Shown: piece by piece, positions 14,001 through 29,000 of the stretch
Numbering within the stretch: position 1 is the stretch's first letter
How the letters are laid out: the number at the start of each line of letters is the position of its first letter
NCBI GenBank assembly: GCA_028752905.1
Contig: JAQNBH010000007.1
Coordinates: 13,792,759-13,856,758 of the forward strand
DNA length: 64,000 nucleotides
Source of the DNA: Cladorhizidae sp. MBARI D1340-BT2
Taxonomy: Eukaryota > Porifera > Demospongiae > Poecilosclerida > Cladorhizidae
Reading direction: 5' to 3'
Position numbers and translations under genes: made by a program
The notes under the pieces: generated by a model
Seen by the model: the letters and a program-made list of their open reading frames with translations, nothing else
Databases searched by the model: none
What the model was told of the DNA's origin: nothing

Positions 14001-17000
14001 TTGGAATGACTGTTTTCTGATAGACTGAAAGTTTGTAACTAGCTAGCTCTAGATACATAGCTTATAATGAACACATTTTTAACCTTCCTTCACTGCTATC
14101 TCTACTAGTCTTGTGAGCTAGTTCTTTCCACAAAAATGCTGGCTCCTGAGGATATTGCTATATGAGTATTTAGTAGTGTGGACTAATATTTGTAGCATAT
14201 ATAATTGTGGATAACCATCTCATGGCCAACCAAAACATAGACAATTTGAAGATAATAGCCTTTTTTTATTCTAGTGTGGAAATGATCGAACAGATACACA
14301 GAGGAGAGTAGAGCTCTCTACATCATTGGGTGCATTGGCATTATGGTGTGGAGTATATAATTAGCACTGAAACTGGCAAAGCAGATAACCTCTCACACTC
14401 TTCTAGCACCAAGTCCTCTTCTCTCAGCAACTTCAGTCCTACATTGGCAGAAGAACATCTATTTCAACCAAGAAAAGCAACTCCAGAAGTTTAAACCATG
14501 GTTTGTCAAATAGTGGTTGCTTATTGTAACCTTTATGCATGGATTGTAAATGACTGTGAATCCAAATTAGAGCCACTTGTCATTTTTGCAGTGTGGACAC
14601 AATTTATTCACTTCAGTGGAACGATCTAGATATTTTTGATGCAGTGTGTCCAGGTATTTATATCACAGCAGTGCCCTTCTTGTATACCCTTTTTATATAA
14701 TTGATATAAAAGGTGGTAGCATGCACTTGATATACAGTGCTATTATTAAATGGTAGTTGCAATAATGCCAAAGCCCCAGAAAAACTCTATCTCAGCTAAA
14801 CCAATTTATCAACTTGTAAACATCCTAAATGTTGGTTTCAGCAGTTATTAGCTCCAGAAAGTACTTGCAGCATTTCTTGAAGTAATCAAAAGTTGTTAAA
14901 CTGACAGACTTAAGCAAATAAACCTACAAAATTTGTTTTCTAGACGCTCTATCTCTTTTTGCCCATACGTATAATAAATAATTCATAAACAAATATCTAA
15001 TACCAGATGATTTAGTATTCATTAATACTACGTTTACTCAAGTCAATAAGCACAAAGTAGTGTGTTTTGTATTACCATAATGGACACTTGATTAACATAG
15101 AAGATAATCAGGTCAATCACACCAATATACATAATAAATCACCTACAGTATCACATAATTGCTATCTCCTCATTCAGAATGTTCTAGAAGATTCATTGAT
15201 TGAATATAGAATAGATTGTTGTGAGCTGACATCACATTGGTAGCAGGGGATGATTTGAATAGCTACTACAGTACAAATGGCATACTGTCACATCAGTGTA
15301 CCTTCTCCTTTCAACATGGATGATGCTGAACGATGGTTCACATGCTTTGAGATTTGTAGCAGAGCTATGGAATGAAGCCACACAAGTGTCCAGACTCCTG
15401 AAGCTACTCTACTGGAAGGAGAAGCTCTAGAAATCTGGTGGAGCTTGAAGATGACAAAAGGACTATGGGACAGCAAAAGATATAATACTGCATTCCTATT
15501 GTGTCATTCTCAACACTTGAAGAATTTCGTAATAGTTAGTTACTGCCAGGAGAAGCATTGCAGGTAGATTTGAAGACATTGATTGAATGGGCTATGCCTG
15601 ATATTGACACTGCCTCCTTCACCCAGTTGTTACTGCACCATTTCTAGCTGGAATTCTTGTGAAAGGCCAGTCACAATATGTCGTTAGGCCTTTGTGTCAC
15701 ATTACTTTGAACTTTCACCACCAATTATGAAATTTCACCCATTAATTAATGAATCTTCACCTTATTACTAAGTCACTCTTTCTATCACCTTTCCTTATTC
15801 ATCTATTCTTTAGAGAATTTTTTTTTTGCATAACCAAAAATGATGCACAACAATCTCGACTGATGTGTCACGACCGGAAGTACAATAGAAATCAAGTCTA
15901 TTTAAGCAAAAGCAATGTGATGTGAAGTAAAGCAATGTGATGCGATGCGACTTCACATTCACAATATCAAAAATTGATGCATCACACTACTTCGCTTCAT
16001 GTTGCTGGTGAAGCAGCATTTTGTGAACCGCCCTTAATCATCAACTGCATGCAATAGCTAAAAATACTGATTTTGACAAGGCTGTTGGACAAGCACATTT
16101 ATTGCTAGTTCTTAATGAGCAGGAGTCATGTTCATCTGTGTCTTCTTAAAGAAAAAGTAAGCCCGCAAGTTGCAACTCTCTCACTCAAAGTGGTAGGCAG
16201 CCTGGAACAATACCAGGTGCTTATAGTGTGATGGAGTTGGAGGACATGTGCCATAAAATTGTCCCAACCATCAACAAATGGATATTGTGCATATAATATA
16301 CAGGGGCTATGATGAGATGGGTCTCTCAATAGAGCGACTAGTGTCTAGACATATCTTTAAATACCACTGACCTCATTGATGGTCAAAAACACATTTGTGC
16401 ACCTGTGCAAAAACTTTGTTATTGAATGGTTACATTTTCATGTCTTGCATCATTTTCTTTCAGAAAAAATAAGCTCAACCTGTAGGTTTGTACTGCTTAA
16501 AACTGTGTTATTTACCAATCTGCAACCTGGCTTGGAAGGTTTGCTGGAGATGATTGAACAACATCAGACCAAGTCAACAGTTACTGGGAGAGCTTTCATA
16601 GAGCTAGTTTCCCTAGACTTTTGCCAGAAATAGCCTTCAGGAGAGCTTCACTAAAGCTTTCATTTCCACTGAACTGCAAGCTTCTATTGCACTATGCAAG
16701 CAAGATGAACTAGCTACTTTTAAGTATTTCCCCCGAACTCTCCCCATAGTCAGATTATTCAACTACTCTTTTCCCTCCCTTCTCCCTTGCTCTTACTCTA
16801 GTATCTTTTCCCACAAATTTACCACAAATTTACTTTAGAATTCACTATTATATAATAATTACGTACACTATAGAAAGTGCTATAATATTGGCCATATCAA
16901 CTGAGGTTTGAACACCAGCATGGCTTACTTGATTGGCTCCAAGTGTAGAAGGTGGAGGATCACCAGCTTATCAGATCACATGAATAGTTTCCACCATAGC

Positions 17001-20000
17001 TACCAACTGACAATATTTTTTCAAGATGTGGCTGGCTAAACCAATCCTCTCCTCCACACATGACACTCAACGAATTTTGAAATAATATGTTAAGTTGACA
17101 ATCTATAACCATTTCCAGAGGTGGAGAGTTGATTTAATAAGTATGAATGAAAATCATTATAACTACTCATAAAGAAGCATTTCACTGATAGAGGTAGCAG
17201 GATAGCTAGGAATAGCTCAATAACTTGATGAGTTAGCTCTCATGATGCAAAAATTACTAGCTCTTCAGGGTTAACTCTGTTTCATAGAAAGATGACATAA
17301 AGTGCCAAATTCACAACTCGCACCAATTAGAAATTTTTCTGACACGATTGGCTGCAACCTTCTAGTTTTTGCAGATCAACATACAAGCTGCAACTCCACA
17401 AAAACTTAGAACTGGCACTAGTCCAGTGTAGAATTTGTTATTCTTTGTCCATGTTATTGAGAAACTCATTTCAAGGCAAAGGTAAGTGCTACTGTCTAGA
17501 ATTGCCAAGATCTCCCATTACTACTTATTGTTATTTAGCATTGAAGACTGGGAACTGTTACAAAACCTCACAAATGTCATCACAGTAAGATACCTTCACA
17601 AGTAGTTTTTAGTCATTTGTCTTGATATTGAATTTTTCAACTGATCGCGAGGACAAACTTGTTTTCATGTTCCATCAATGAAGGACTTACACTTTCGAGT
17701 TGATATTGGATATATCTGTGCTAAAGATTTCACAATAGCAGATATATTGGCAGAGTAAAACACATCATTGCAGCCATGACCCAAAGACTACACTGCACAG
17801 TGAAACCTGGTCAATTCTAAGGGGTACATGTACCTATGTAAACTGTCACACTTTGTTGATCAAGAGACTATCTCAACAAACACTAATATGGTCTTTGTTA
17901 TTGAAATGAGAGAGGCAGAAAGTACTTCTATTTTTTTCCTAGGAAAGTTTGTATAACTAAGTGCTGACCAGATGGTGCCCTCAAGCAATGAAGAAATATC
18001 CAAACCTATTCCTGTTTCCTTGAAACATGACTAAAGTATACTTCAGTGCATGCATCAATAACATTATTTAAGTATCTACCATAAAAAAGCAAGGAACATG
18101 CAGTAATGGTACAAGATAAATAATGTGGTTGTATAAGTACACTGGACTGGAGATAAAGTATTACATGAAAAGGAGCTATTAATTAGTAGAGCATCATGCA
18201 GTGAAAACATTAAATGATATTATTGATGTACATATTACTGAAGATGGAACACTCCCGTAATTGTGAATATATCATTATTGGTATGTCACTTTTACAATTA
18301 AGGTTTTTGTAGGAGCGGTTCCAACATCATGGAGAGAAAAAGTCTAGACCCATGGAACTGTTTGAAGTACTCAGGTGTCTAGTGCGCATACCCACCTAGG
18401 TTCAGTTCTGTCATGTTCGATGATCTTAGGACAGGTCCAAAGTTGGTAATATGTGCTACCTACCTTTGTCTCAAGAAGTAAATTCACTCCAGTGCTCCAA
18501 CAAAGGCTTTTTTGAGCTAAAATGACTCGATGGATATGCCACACCCCTTTTAATTAAAGAATTTCAGATCTTTCTCTATCTTAATGATTGTTAAATGCCT
18601 TAGGTATACCTGCGCTTATAATCATTATTGTTGTAGTTGTTCTAATTGGAGTCATCCCCTTGGTAATGGATCAGCTACTTGCCCTGTTATGGTTAATTGC
18701 TAGTCTTTTGTACACTAGCATCAATTCCGTAGTAGAGAAGCAGCCAAACACTTTGTAACAGTTGCACAGGAGAATGCCATGAACCAACCAGCATGAAGAA
18801 CAAGATTATAACTCAGTAAATTGGCACTTGCTTCACTTAAGAAACAGCATGTTAGATAGTTAGATTGAGTAGACAAAATTCCTAACCTGATGATACTAAC
18901 ATTTCTATACAATCAAGAAGCAAATTAGTTGCAGACGGGCATGGAAATTTTGGATTGTGTGTACTAGATTTGCTATGAATTGACCCAATTCAATTCAAAT
19001 GTGATGATTTTAGCTATCTGCCAATTTGTAAAGAACGTTCAACTAATGTTAATGAAATGCAGTATCTCATGGATGACTAATCCTCTGGATACTTTTCATT
19101 AATGTCTTGTATAGCTACCATAATAGAGCTTTTATTATTGTAATTTAATTTGGCTGTTTGACAATTTTCCTAGAATTAATGAGTTCCATGCATTATTTTG
19201 AAATTGAATTTAAAACAGAGGAGAAAAAGGAATTAGTACCATAATTATTTAGTAGTGGTTGAATCTCATACTGAAGAAATTTATTCTGTTTGCAATGTTA
19301 TTGCCAATTTACTCAACTAGCACTGTGATAACCAACAGCAAGAAGTATAAACCGATGGAAAATGTTATCCTTGTTTGATTGTTGTAGTTGCTGTTATCGG
19401 TTTCATCAATGCACCTTATACTGTGAATGAGTTTGATCATGTGGCAACCATGACAGTTGGAGTTCTACCTGGCAGCAGAATAGAGATCGATGTACATATT
19501 TCAATATTTCTTTCTGATGGATCTGCTATTGGTGAGTTAATTATAATGGCATGCAATAGACAATGCAGATTAATGAAGCTATGGCATTATATTTTAATAC
19601 ACAAAGGAAAAGAATTATGATAACTTTCATAGAGAGAAATAATCCCGGAAATTTTTTTGGTTTGGCTATTGCTTTTGGAAATTTGCCACCATGGAGTGTG
19701 AAGTTGGAATTGAGTGCAATAAATTGATATGGAGATATTATAGTTGGACATTGCATAGCCAGCAACATCTGAGTTGTGCAAGGTGCATTTAAAAAAAATG
19801 ATGTTCACTATACAATCAGCACAAGTCTTATCTTGTTGCTGTTGTTAACTGTACCTCTATAGGCCCTGTTGTGTAATACATAAATAAGCGCATAATGTTC
19901 TTGGCTTGTTGGCTACCTATGTAAGGTCGGCTGCACCTCCTTCAGAAGTTTATAACAGTTACACAAGAGAGCTCTACAAATCGAAGATGATATTTTGGTA

Positions 20001-23000
20001 GAAGTTACATCCTCCTTCAACTCTATGACTGTCAGTAATGCATTCCTTCAACTCTATGACTGTCAGTAATGCATTGGTGCAAGCCTGCCAATTCCTGTTA
20101 TTAGGAATACATTTATGCATCGTAGCTTCTTATTATAAGCAACTGGCCCTACCCCTCTTCATATACCTCTTTACTATGAAATGGAATAGAACCATTTGCA
20201 GGAGTTGCTTTCTGACTCAGAGTTTTTGCTGGAATACTTTGACAGGCTATGAATTAAAATCTGACCCAGAGTTTTTGCTGGAGTACTTTGACAGGCTACT
20301 AACTGATGACTCAGACATCGACTTCTAGAGTTATGTGCATGAGGGCATTTTGCAGAGGAACAGATTAGCAGACACTGCTTCACTTGATATTTGTGTCTTC
20401 TATTAACTCATTGACACTGGAGCTTCATCAACATTCCAACAAACAAACTACCTCTCCCCAACAAAGTTATCAGCTTACCTTCCATCATGCAACTTTTTCA
20501 TCCACTCCTTCCAGAGAACAGTTAAGAGTAAGAAACAAAATTCATAAAATCATTTCATCTTAATGTAGCATTACTCTCAATGAACTCTCAGTTGATATAA
20601 TGTAGATTCAATGAGTCCTCAATAACCTACTTGATTGTCATAGTATCCACTATTACTTTAGCTACATTAGCTCTAGCAAAATTAACAGTTAACATTATAT
20701 TAGAGCTAGCTACCTAGCTTATGGTCAAAATCTGTCACGAAGAACAAAGTAACTTGAGACTCCAATCTGAAGTTCTTCTAGAAACTTTACTTTGGGCAGT
20801 TGATATCTAGCTTTTAGTGAGTTTGGTTGACCAGTTAGCCACTTAACAGTGAACAGCTAGGTTATCTTCTTACCTTCTGTGATGGATCTGAAGAGTAAGG
20901 ATGCAACAAAACCTTGTGCTAGTTACCACTCAAAGTGGGAGCATTGAGAATCATCCAAACATGAGTCTAGTAAATTAGACATCCATATCATGACTGCAGA
21001 CACTTAATTGCTTCTGAGCAGTTGGAAATATCGAGGAGCATCCAAACATTAGTCTGGTGAATTAGATGTAAGTGATCATATCATAACTGTGGACAATCAA
21101 TTGCATTTGTGTAGTATTCCTTCAAGGAACTCTGCAAATATATGAGTCAAAGAGATTAGGATGGTTGTGGTCAGAGACATACAATTGCTCCCAGAATGAC
21201 TTCTGGGTAAGAATGTTTCCATCGAACATTTGTACATCAAGCTTAAAGGGTTTAACTTCTGACATAAATGATACACGAGTTTGAGATCTAAGCGACTTCT
21301 TGATTTCAATGGTGAAATCAAAGCTGCCTTTCTCTACCTCAGTCTGATGTGAACTAAGCTCATTAACATATTCGAGGTCAAGTGAGAGGAGGCAATTGAA
21401 AATGTCAGGAAGCTCTTTCTTGAAATTAGATACCTGATCCTCATGCTGATGAAGCTAGCAGACACTCTCTGATGATTCCATTGACAAAATTTACCAAAAG
21501 AAAACAAGCCTCATTGAAGGTGAAATAAAATCCTAGATGATATCTTTCATGGTTTGGAGTCAGATGAGGAAGTACAAGTAGTCATTAGGTGTATATGGAT
21601 AGCGAGAGCAGCCATGTCATTGTTATGTTAAAGCATGCATTCTCCTTCTGTCTGTTAAGCAGCAGCATTATCAATGACCTCAATAAGGTTTTAGTAATGA
21701 GCCTTAAAGTGAGAATAAAGTTATCCAACTTGTGCTCAATTTCTTGGCGGCATGGTTAAGGTCGAGGGTAGTAGCAGCTTTGCCTTTAATTTCCCTGACA
21801 AAGTCAAGGTATCAGCTTGCCTTCAATTTCCCTGAGGCAAGTATCAAGGCACATATAAGAATGACAGAGATATGAACTATGATTGGTCTCAATTGGGTTC
21901 GAGTAGAGGTTAGCAGAAAGAAGATAGCTTGTGGTCAGAATGCATGACCAAAAAACCTGGCTTGTTTCAGATAAAACCATGAGAACTGCTGCCCCACGAA
22001 GCAAATATGGCTCGAAGCAGCAATGAACATACGAGCTCTCTCTAGGATTAGCTAGGATTTAGTCAGAGCCAAACATCCATGTATTTCTTCATTCACTATC
22101 TTATTATTACATGAAAACATAGAATTGGGTAGGTGACCATGATGACCATTACCAGATAAGTGTTTGTGATTAGGTGTAGTGATACAAACAACTTGTGTCA
22201 TAACATTGTCACAGCTGATGGACAGATAGACTATATTACACAGAGAAACAACATAAAAATCGATATAAAATCAAAAAAGTAAGCCAAACATTTAGCTCAA
22301 AAGAGTGCATCTGAATTTTGCTCCACATGGTATGAAAAGCATACTTGGCTGCACAATCAAGTAATGTCCTTTGCTTTTATTGCTCTATAGCTAAAAAAAG
22401 GACTTGCCTATTACTCGGAATAAAATAATGTGTTTTGTTAGACTAGGTTATAAAACTGGAATATAGCTTTAGAGAGATTTGAGAAGCACCAGGTCTGGGA
22501 AAATGCTTAGCTTAGTTCTTGCAAATGAAAAGAGAGAGAATAGAAAGATGCTGCTATTTGTACTACTTTCTATCCTTGCCAGAAAAGGGCTTTTTGAAAC
22601 ACACTTTCAGAGTTGTGAATAATTCAGATTCAAACTTTACACAGTTTCTTAGTGAGCACGAGCTGAAGATAATCCTCTCATTGTCGACGGCTTGAAAATA
22701 TAAATTTACAAACCCAACCAACCTGAATGAGATTTTAAATATTATGTATTTAGTAGAATTTCTAGAAAATGATAAGTATTAAATGACCAACTTGGAACAG
22801 ATAATAATATGCCCATGGTAGTTATGTACCTAATGATTTGTCTACTCATGAAAAACTCTTCGAGTTGTACAGCTTTGAATTGACTATTGCAAATAGTATT
22901 ATTAAAGATATCTTCCTTGGAATGAATTTGATGATTGTCATGGCCAGTTTAACAAGCAACATGTCTAGTTCAAAATTTATTGTTTACCCAAGATTATGGC

Positions 23001-26000
23001 TGAACAACCCAAGGCCTTCTATCCACAATGGCCATGCTGTGAACTTGGTTACTCCAGATTGTCTTAAAGGTGTTAAATTAATTTTCCCCAGGTATTGATA
23101 TATTGTGTACTACAAGGTGGAGAGTACATGCTGAAGTATTGATTTTCAATTTTGGCAAAGTATAAAGCACATCAATCTACTTGGAATGTTTCAATAAAAG
23201 TGGTGAAATATTCTAACAAGATTTGGAGTGTTGCCTTCATGGATGTGAGGCTTTGATTTATTTAGGGAGGTAAAAAAATGCTCAATGTCAATAATTTGTC
23301 ACGTATGTTTCAATTATTAGTTGGGTGGACCATTGGTGCAACATTCCTAACATCATCAGGTCTGATAAATCCTTTGATTTGTTTTGGAAGTACATTGAAG
23401 CAGGAGAAATACTGGTGATGTATGCACCTCCACACTGAAAGAGAAAAGCTGCCAGGGTTATGAAATGGGTACATCAAGTTCTTAAGTACCCCATGCTACA
23501 GTTGAAGATTGCTAGAGACATGTCTATTTCATTTCATTATTGCATATAAAAGAATCATTTCAAACAGAAAGTATTTGAAATGTTTCACAAGGTAGAACTT
23601 GTATTAACTTCCATTGGCACTCGACAGTCACAAGATATATTTGGAATTCTAAGCTCTGACTCAATGTCGACCATGTGCAGCCACAGCTCACTATACTGAA
23701 TGCTATATAGCAATATGTTACCTTTAACAAATTTGATGTCACACTTAAATCTCTTTCCAGTGCTCAGAGATTACCAGATTATAATCAATAAACAGTCAAG
23801 TTCAGCTCAACCACTGAATATTCACAAAGACTAAACTGCTGCTTTGCTTATGATGGACATTCTAAATCATGTATTGAGAGCAGAAATGAATAATTATTAT
23901 TTTCTATGGCTTATTATATATATAAAAAGGGGGAAAGGGGGGAGGGACTTTGGGAGGTAAAGCCCTTTTTCTTCCACCTTTGGCCATGCATTTACTGGTT
24001 TTCATATTTATTTGCTATCTTGGTAGGAGTAAAAGGACTGCATGTGAGACATGGAGCTCATAGCATCATGTCCTAAAGATAAAGACATTCTTCATTTATG
24101 GGACAGCCAAAACATTTCATTTGTGGCCCCAGCTATGAACATGTTTGGAGTGACTGGTCCTTCTTCTCTATCGAAAAAATATGTCCAGAATACTTTGTAA
24201 TTGAAGCTAGAGTTAATGAAAAAGGGTACTCTATATATCATATGACACTCACAAAGGGCTATATTCTTCAGTGTAATTTAATAGGATCACATTTACATTA
24301 TTAGCAGCCATCATAAAAATTGCATACTTTTAAGGGATTATTGAAATAGCACCTATACTGAAAAATAATAGTGTTACATAATTTTAACAAGCTGTTTGTT
24401 TCAATTAAGTACAGTATGTTATATTCATATATAAACAATTTTACTACTTACTTCACCTTGATCACTTTCATTTCAGCTTCCTCCGACTACGAGAATGATC
24501 TCAGCCAAATGATAACCTTGAATGCTGACAACCCTGAAGTGAATGTCTCCTTTTCACTTATCGATGATTCCTTTATTGAAACGCTTGAAAATTTGTCTGC
24601 AAGCCTGAATTTTTCAGGTGCTGCTAACCCACGTGTGACCTTGGATCCTGCCTCAGCAGAAATCATCATATTGGGTGATGATGGTAAAAACCTAAATATA
24701 ATAGCTTAAGAAATACTAACTCACAGTGTATTACCAGAGATAAATTATTATATACACACATCCACATCCAGATTTCCCTTTGTTTAGTCGATAGCTCAAG
24801 CCCAAGAACAAAAGGAGGTGTGCTGTGTGGTGGTGGGTTGGGGTGTAGTAGGAGTTGCGGGGTGAGGGCATGCAAAGAATTTGCTGCTTAAATGTAACTA
24901 CTAGGAAATCTATATTTTTATATTCTCTATTGGTAGATCCTGTTATTGGATTCGTGAATGCACCTTATACCGTGAATGAGTATGATGGCAAAGTAACCTT
25001 AATGGTTGCAATGCTCACCGACAACACATCAATTCAAGTAATTTTTTCGATTTCTCTGACAAGTGGGACTGCTAATGGTAAGTGTGTTATGATTATGGAA
25101 TTCCCAATCACACAATACTAAATTACTGCAGTAAGATGTCAGTAGACCATATATTTTTCATTTTCTGTTTATTTTTTGTTGATATAGACACAGTCAGGAA
25201 TCACTAACTCTTGACCTATGCACTTAATCTCGAGTCTATTTATCAACTCGGGCCAATGTCAAATCTTCCATAACAAAGTCAAGGGAGATTTCTGATCAAA
25301 ATATTCTGGTGGGGATGAACTGTATTCTGCAAATCCAGCAATCTAAATACTCTTCAATATCTTACATATATTATTTCAATTTGATAGATAGCTCCTATAT
25401 ATAGCAACCCTATGAGCTGATATGATGACTGTCCTATTAAACATTCTATGATAAACTATGTGAGTGCACTAGTATGAATAGTCCATGCTTCAAGGTCAGT
25501 TTCCCTGTTTTAAAGCTTTTACAGCTGAGGTACATCCATCAGAGTTTCTAGTCAGATGTAGAATAGACCTCTTGCTTTTGGGCCACCCTGTTATATCAAA
25601 TTGGAGCACATATGCAGTAAATGGTTGAAAATTGTACAGCATGCTTAGAATTAACTGCTTCCTCCAAAGCCATTATTGGTTATAGATGAGACGTGTCCTT
25701 TTTCTTTTCAACCGTTCCAACAAGAAATATTTCCAACCTTATAAATATTAATACCAAAAATACCAAAATAATAACTAATTACCAATGAAATAAATAAATA
25801 CATAATTAAATAACTAAAAAGTTAACGACAAGTTCAACTCATTATTTTTGGAAAAACTTTTGGTAAATTTGACATATTCTTTATTTGTTAGAATGTAATG
25901 AATTACCTTTACTGAATACAATAAATAGGACTTCTTAGTATAATAGACTGCATATCAAATCTTTTGTACCAAACATATAGCATTACAATTATACTTCTGA

Positions 26001-29000
26001 TGTGTTTGGTGCAATATATTTCATACTAATTCACATGTTTAATCAGTTTCATATCACTTTCATTTCAGTTTCCTCTGATTATCTGAATGACCTCACTCAA
26101 GATGGAGATACACAAGATGGATATACAAACATGCATGCTGGCTTTCTTATAGGGAGTGTAAGCTTCTCTGTTGTGGATGATTCAGTTAATGAATCTTGTG
26201 AGCATTTGTCTGCAAGTCTAGAAATATTAAAACCTACTGATTTAAACGTGAGCTTGGCTCCTGCTTCAGCAGATATCATTATCTTGGGTGATGAAGGTAA
26301 AATCCATAATTATAACATTAATATTTTAACAAGTGAATTTTCCTAACTTGTATTGCCATACCAACCATCCTCCCTCAATTATGTTTTCATCAACTCAAGT
26401 TTCTGTGGTTGTGTGTTGCATGTGTATGTGTCTCTGTTGGGTGAGGACAGGAGGAGGACGAGAAATTCCCATGAACTAGTTTCAGTTGCAATCTATGTCA
26501 TAAAAATAACTAATCTCTCTCCTTCTAGTTCCTACTGTTGGTTTCAAGAAGAGGAAATATTACGTGGAAGAGTGTAATTGCAAAGTAACCATGGAAGTTG
26601 GATTTGTAACTGATGGAGAAATGTTTCTAGTTCATCTTCTTATCTTTTTGTTAGCTGAAACTGCTAAAGGTAAGTTAATCGTGATGTGTTCCCTAATTTC
26701 ATTATCCTGTCTCCATAGTTATTCATAATTAGTAGTAACTATGGACAGTGAGAAATGGCAGAAGTCAAAGTTAATTAGACTTGCAATCATGGTCTATGAA
26801 ATAAGAATCACATGGCCTGTTCATAAACTTTCTTGGTACTTCCTTTCAGCTACCTTTGACTATGTGGATGACTTCAGTGGTGGTGTATTAATAATCCTGA
26901 ATGCTAGCAATCCTGCAGTGAATGTCTCCTTCTCACTCCTGGAAGATTTTGTCTTTGAAGTTCTTGAGACATTGTCTGCAAATCTAAATTGGTCATATTA
27001 TGATCACCCACTTGTGATATTAGACCCTGCTTTGGCACTAATCTATATTGAGGATGATGATGGTAAACTCATAATACATTCATTATATGTAGCACACTTT
27101 CACTGCAGTCTGAAAAAAGTTGTAGGAATTATATCGAGTTAATAAATTATATTTCTTTCCACGTAATATTTTCTCCCTGTCTCTGGATATATATTTAAAC
27201 TATAAAGTGTATGCCATATGATGATTTTTTGAAGTGAAGTTGCTTCCTATTCACAGTATTAACATGTCAAGGACTTTTTTCTTTCATGGTTATTGTGTGT
27301 GTGTTGTGTATGCATTGTGCATGGGCATTTGTGCTTGAGCATGTGTGCATGTGTGTCTAAGCTCATGTATGTATAGGTAAAGAGGAGGCTAATCTTCTGA
27401 TGGTTATAAGTGACACTTTTATATTTAATTCATGCTTGAATTAATCAAATTAGCTGCTGACCACATGGGTGTATTGAATTTAATTGGTATGATCTATTTC
27501 ATTTCATTCTCATTGTTTGGATTTCCTAGTGAATCTTTTGGCACCGCTAATGCTTTCAAGCAGACAAGTTTCTGCTGTTCATAACCACCACACTGGAGTA
27601 GTACTGTACTATATATTCAGAATGTAGTGAGCTAATGACTTTACTGGATTTAGGTATCTTACTTTGGATATGTATAACTTCCTAATATTTTAGCACCAAA
27701 ATATAGCACACTGATATAGAGCTATTTGTAAAATTGCATGTGTATGTTTCGAAGTTCCAATACAGGGATACAGCTTCTTCCACACTATTTTTGATTTTGA
27801 CCCTGGCCTTACACTTAAATAATTAATAATATGGGATATAATAGTAATCAATTTTGTCAGATCCTGGATGTGTATATTTCCAGTAAACTATAGCTGCAGT
27901 GTTAAATACACAAAAACTGATTCATATTAGGCTCACAATGTATCTATGCAACAGTGCGATGTCGGGAACACCTACAACATAAACTTCTTGCATCTGTATG
28001 TATTGTTGTCTACATAGTATGATTGGTGTTAAAAAATTAGTGAGCAATGTTATATGTAGGCATACTTACAATTAAGACCAAATAATGGAGCAATGTGGTG
28101 AATGAAATATTGACCTGCGTTTGATATCCACACAGATATTGCATTTGGGTTTGAAGAGACACAGCATTTGGTAAATGAATCTGCAGGCATCTTGGAAGTG
28201 TGCATTGGTTTAACCAATTTTGAGGATCATATACACATCCCTGTTTCAATCGGTATAGAGATCACACTTCAAGCAAGGACTGGAAGTGCAGGTAATAATT
28301 AGCTACAGTAGTGGTAACATAAAGACATTGTGAGAAGCTATTAATTTTTAGACTATTTTTCTGACTCACTATCGTACATGTCCTAGATGACAGACATTAT
28401 TTGTCAAAAATATTTGTACTCATGATGAAGCTGATATTTTATTTGATAAGGTTGCACGACAATGGCACATAAATGCCATATCACAGTATGATGCTTACGG
28501 AGCATATTCTAACATCCTAGCACATCATCATACTGTGAAGCAGTAATGATGCAATACAACAAGGCAACAGTACAATCTGTTATGATAGAATCAAGCCTAC
28601 TTCTATTCCAGTAGCAAGCTCTGTGCATCTGATCTATCAGCATGCTAGAAACTAGCATGCGTTGAACTGCGTTCTCAACTATTTAGCTTCAAAAATATTG
28701 TGGTGGATGATAAAAAGCTCATTTCAACTGTGAAGGATCCATCCACCCACCACCCACCCACCCACCCTCCCACCCATGCATTCATCCATCTATCCGTCTA
28801 TCCACCCACACATTCACCCATCCATCAATTCATCCATCCACCCACGACCCACTCAACCACCCGAAAAACCCACTCATCCATCTATCCATCCATCCATCCA
28901 TCCATGTATATGCACCCACCAACCCACTAACCTAAATAACCACACACCCATTAGAACCTCTAGCGAAACCCACTGCATAAAAAAGCCCAAGATATAGTTC

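Noticed and set aside
22838..23098. 86-codon plus frame as an extra ectodomain exon
   Set aside because: No Calx-beta signature and no suitable phase-1 splice sites.
28700..28997. His/Pro-rich frames on the plus strand
   Set aside because: Products of the CATC/CACC microsatellite.
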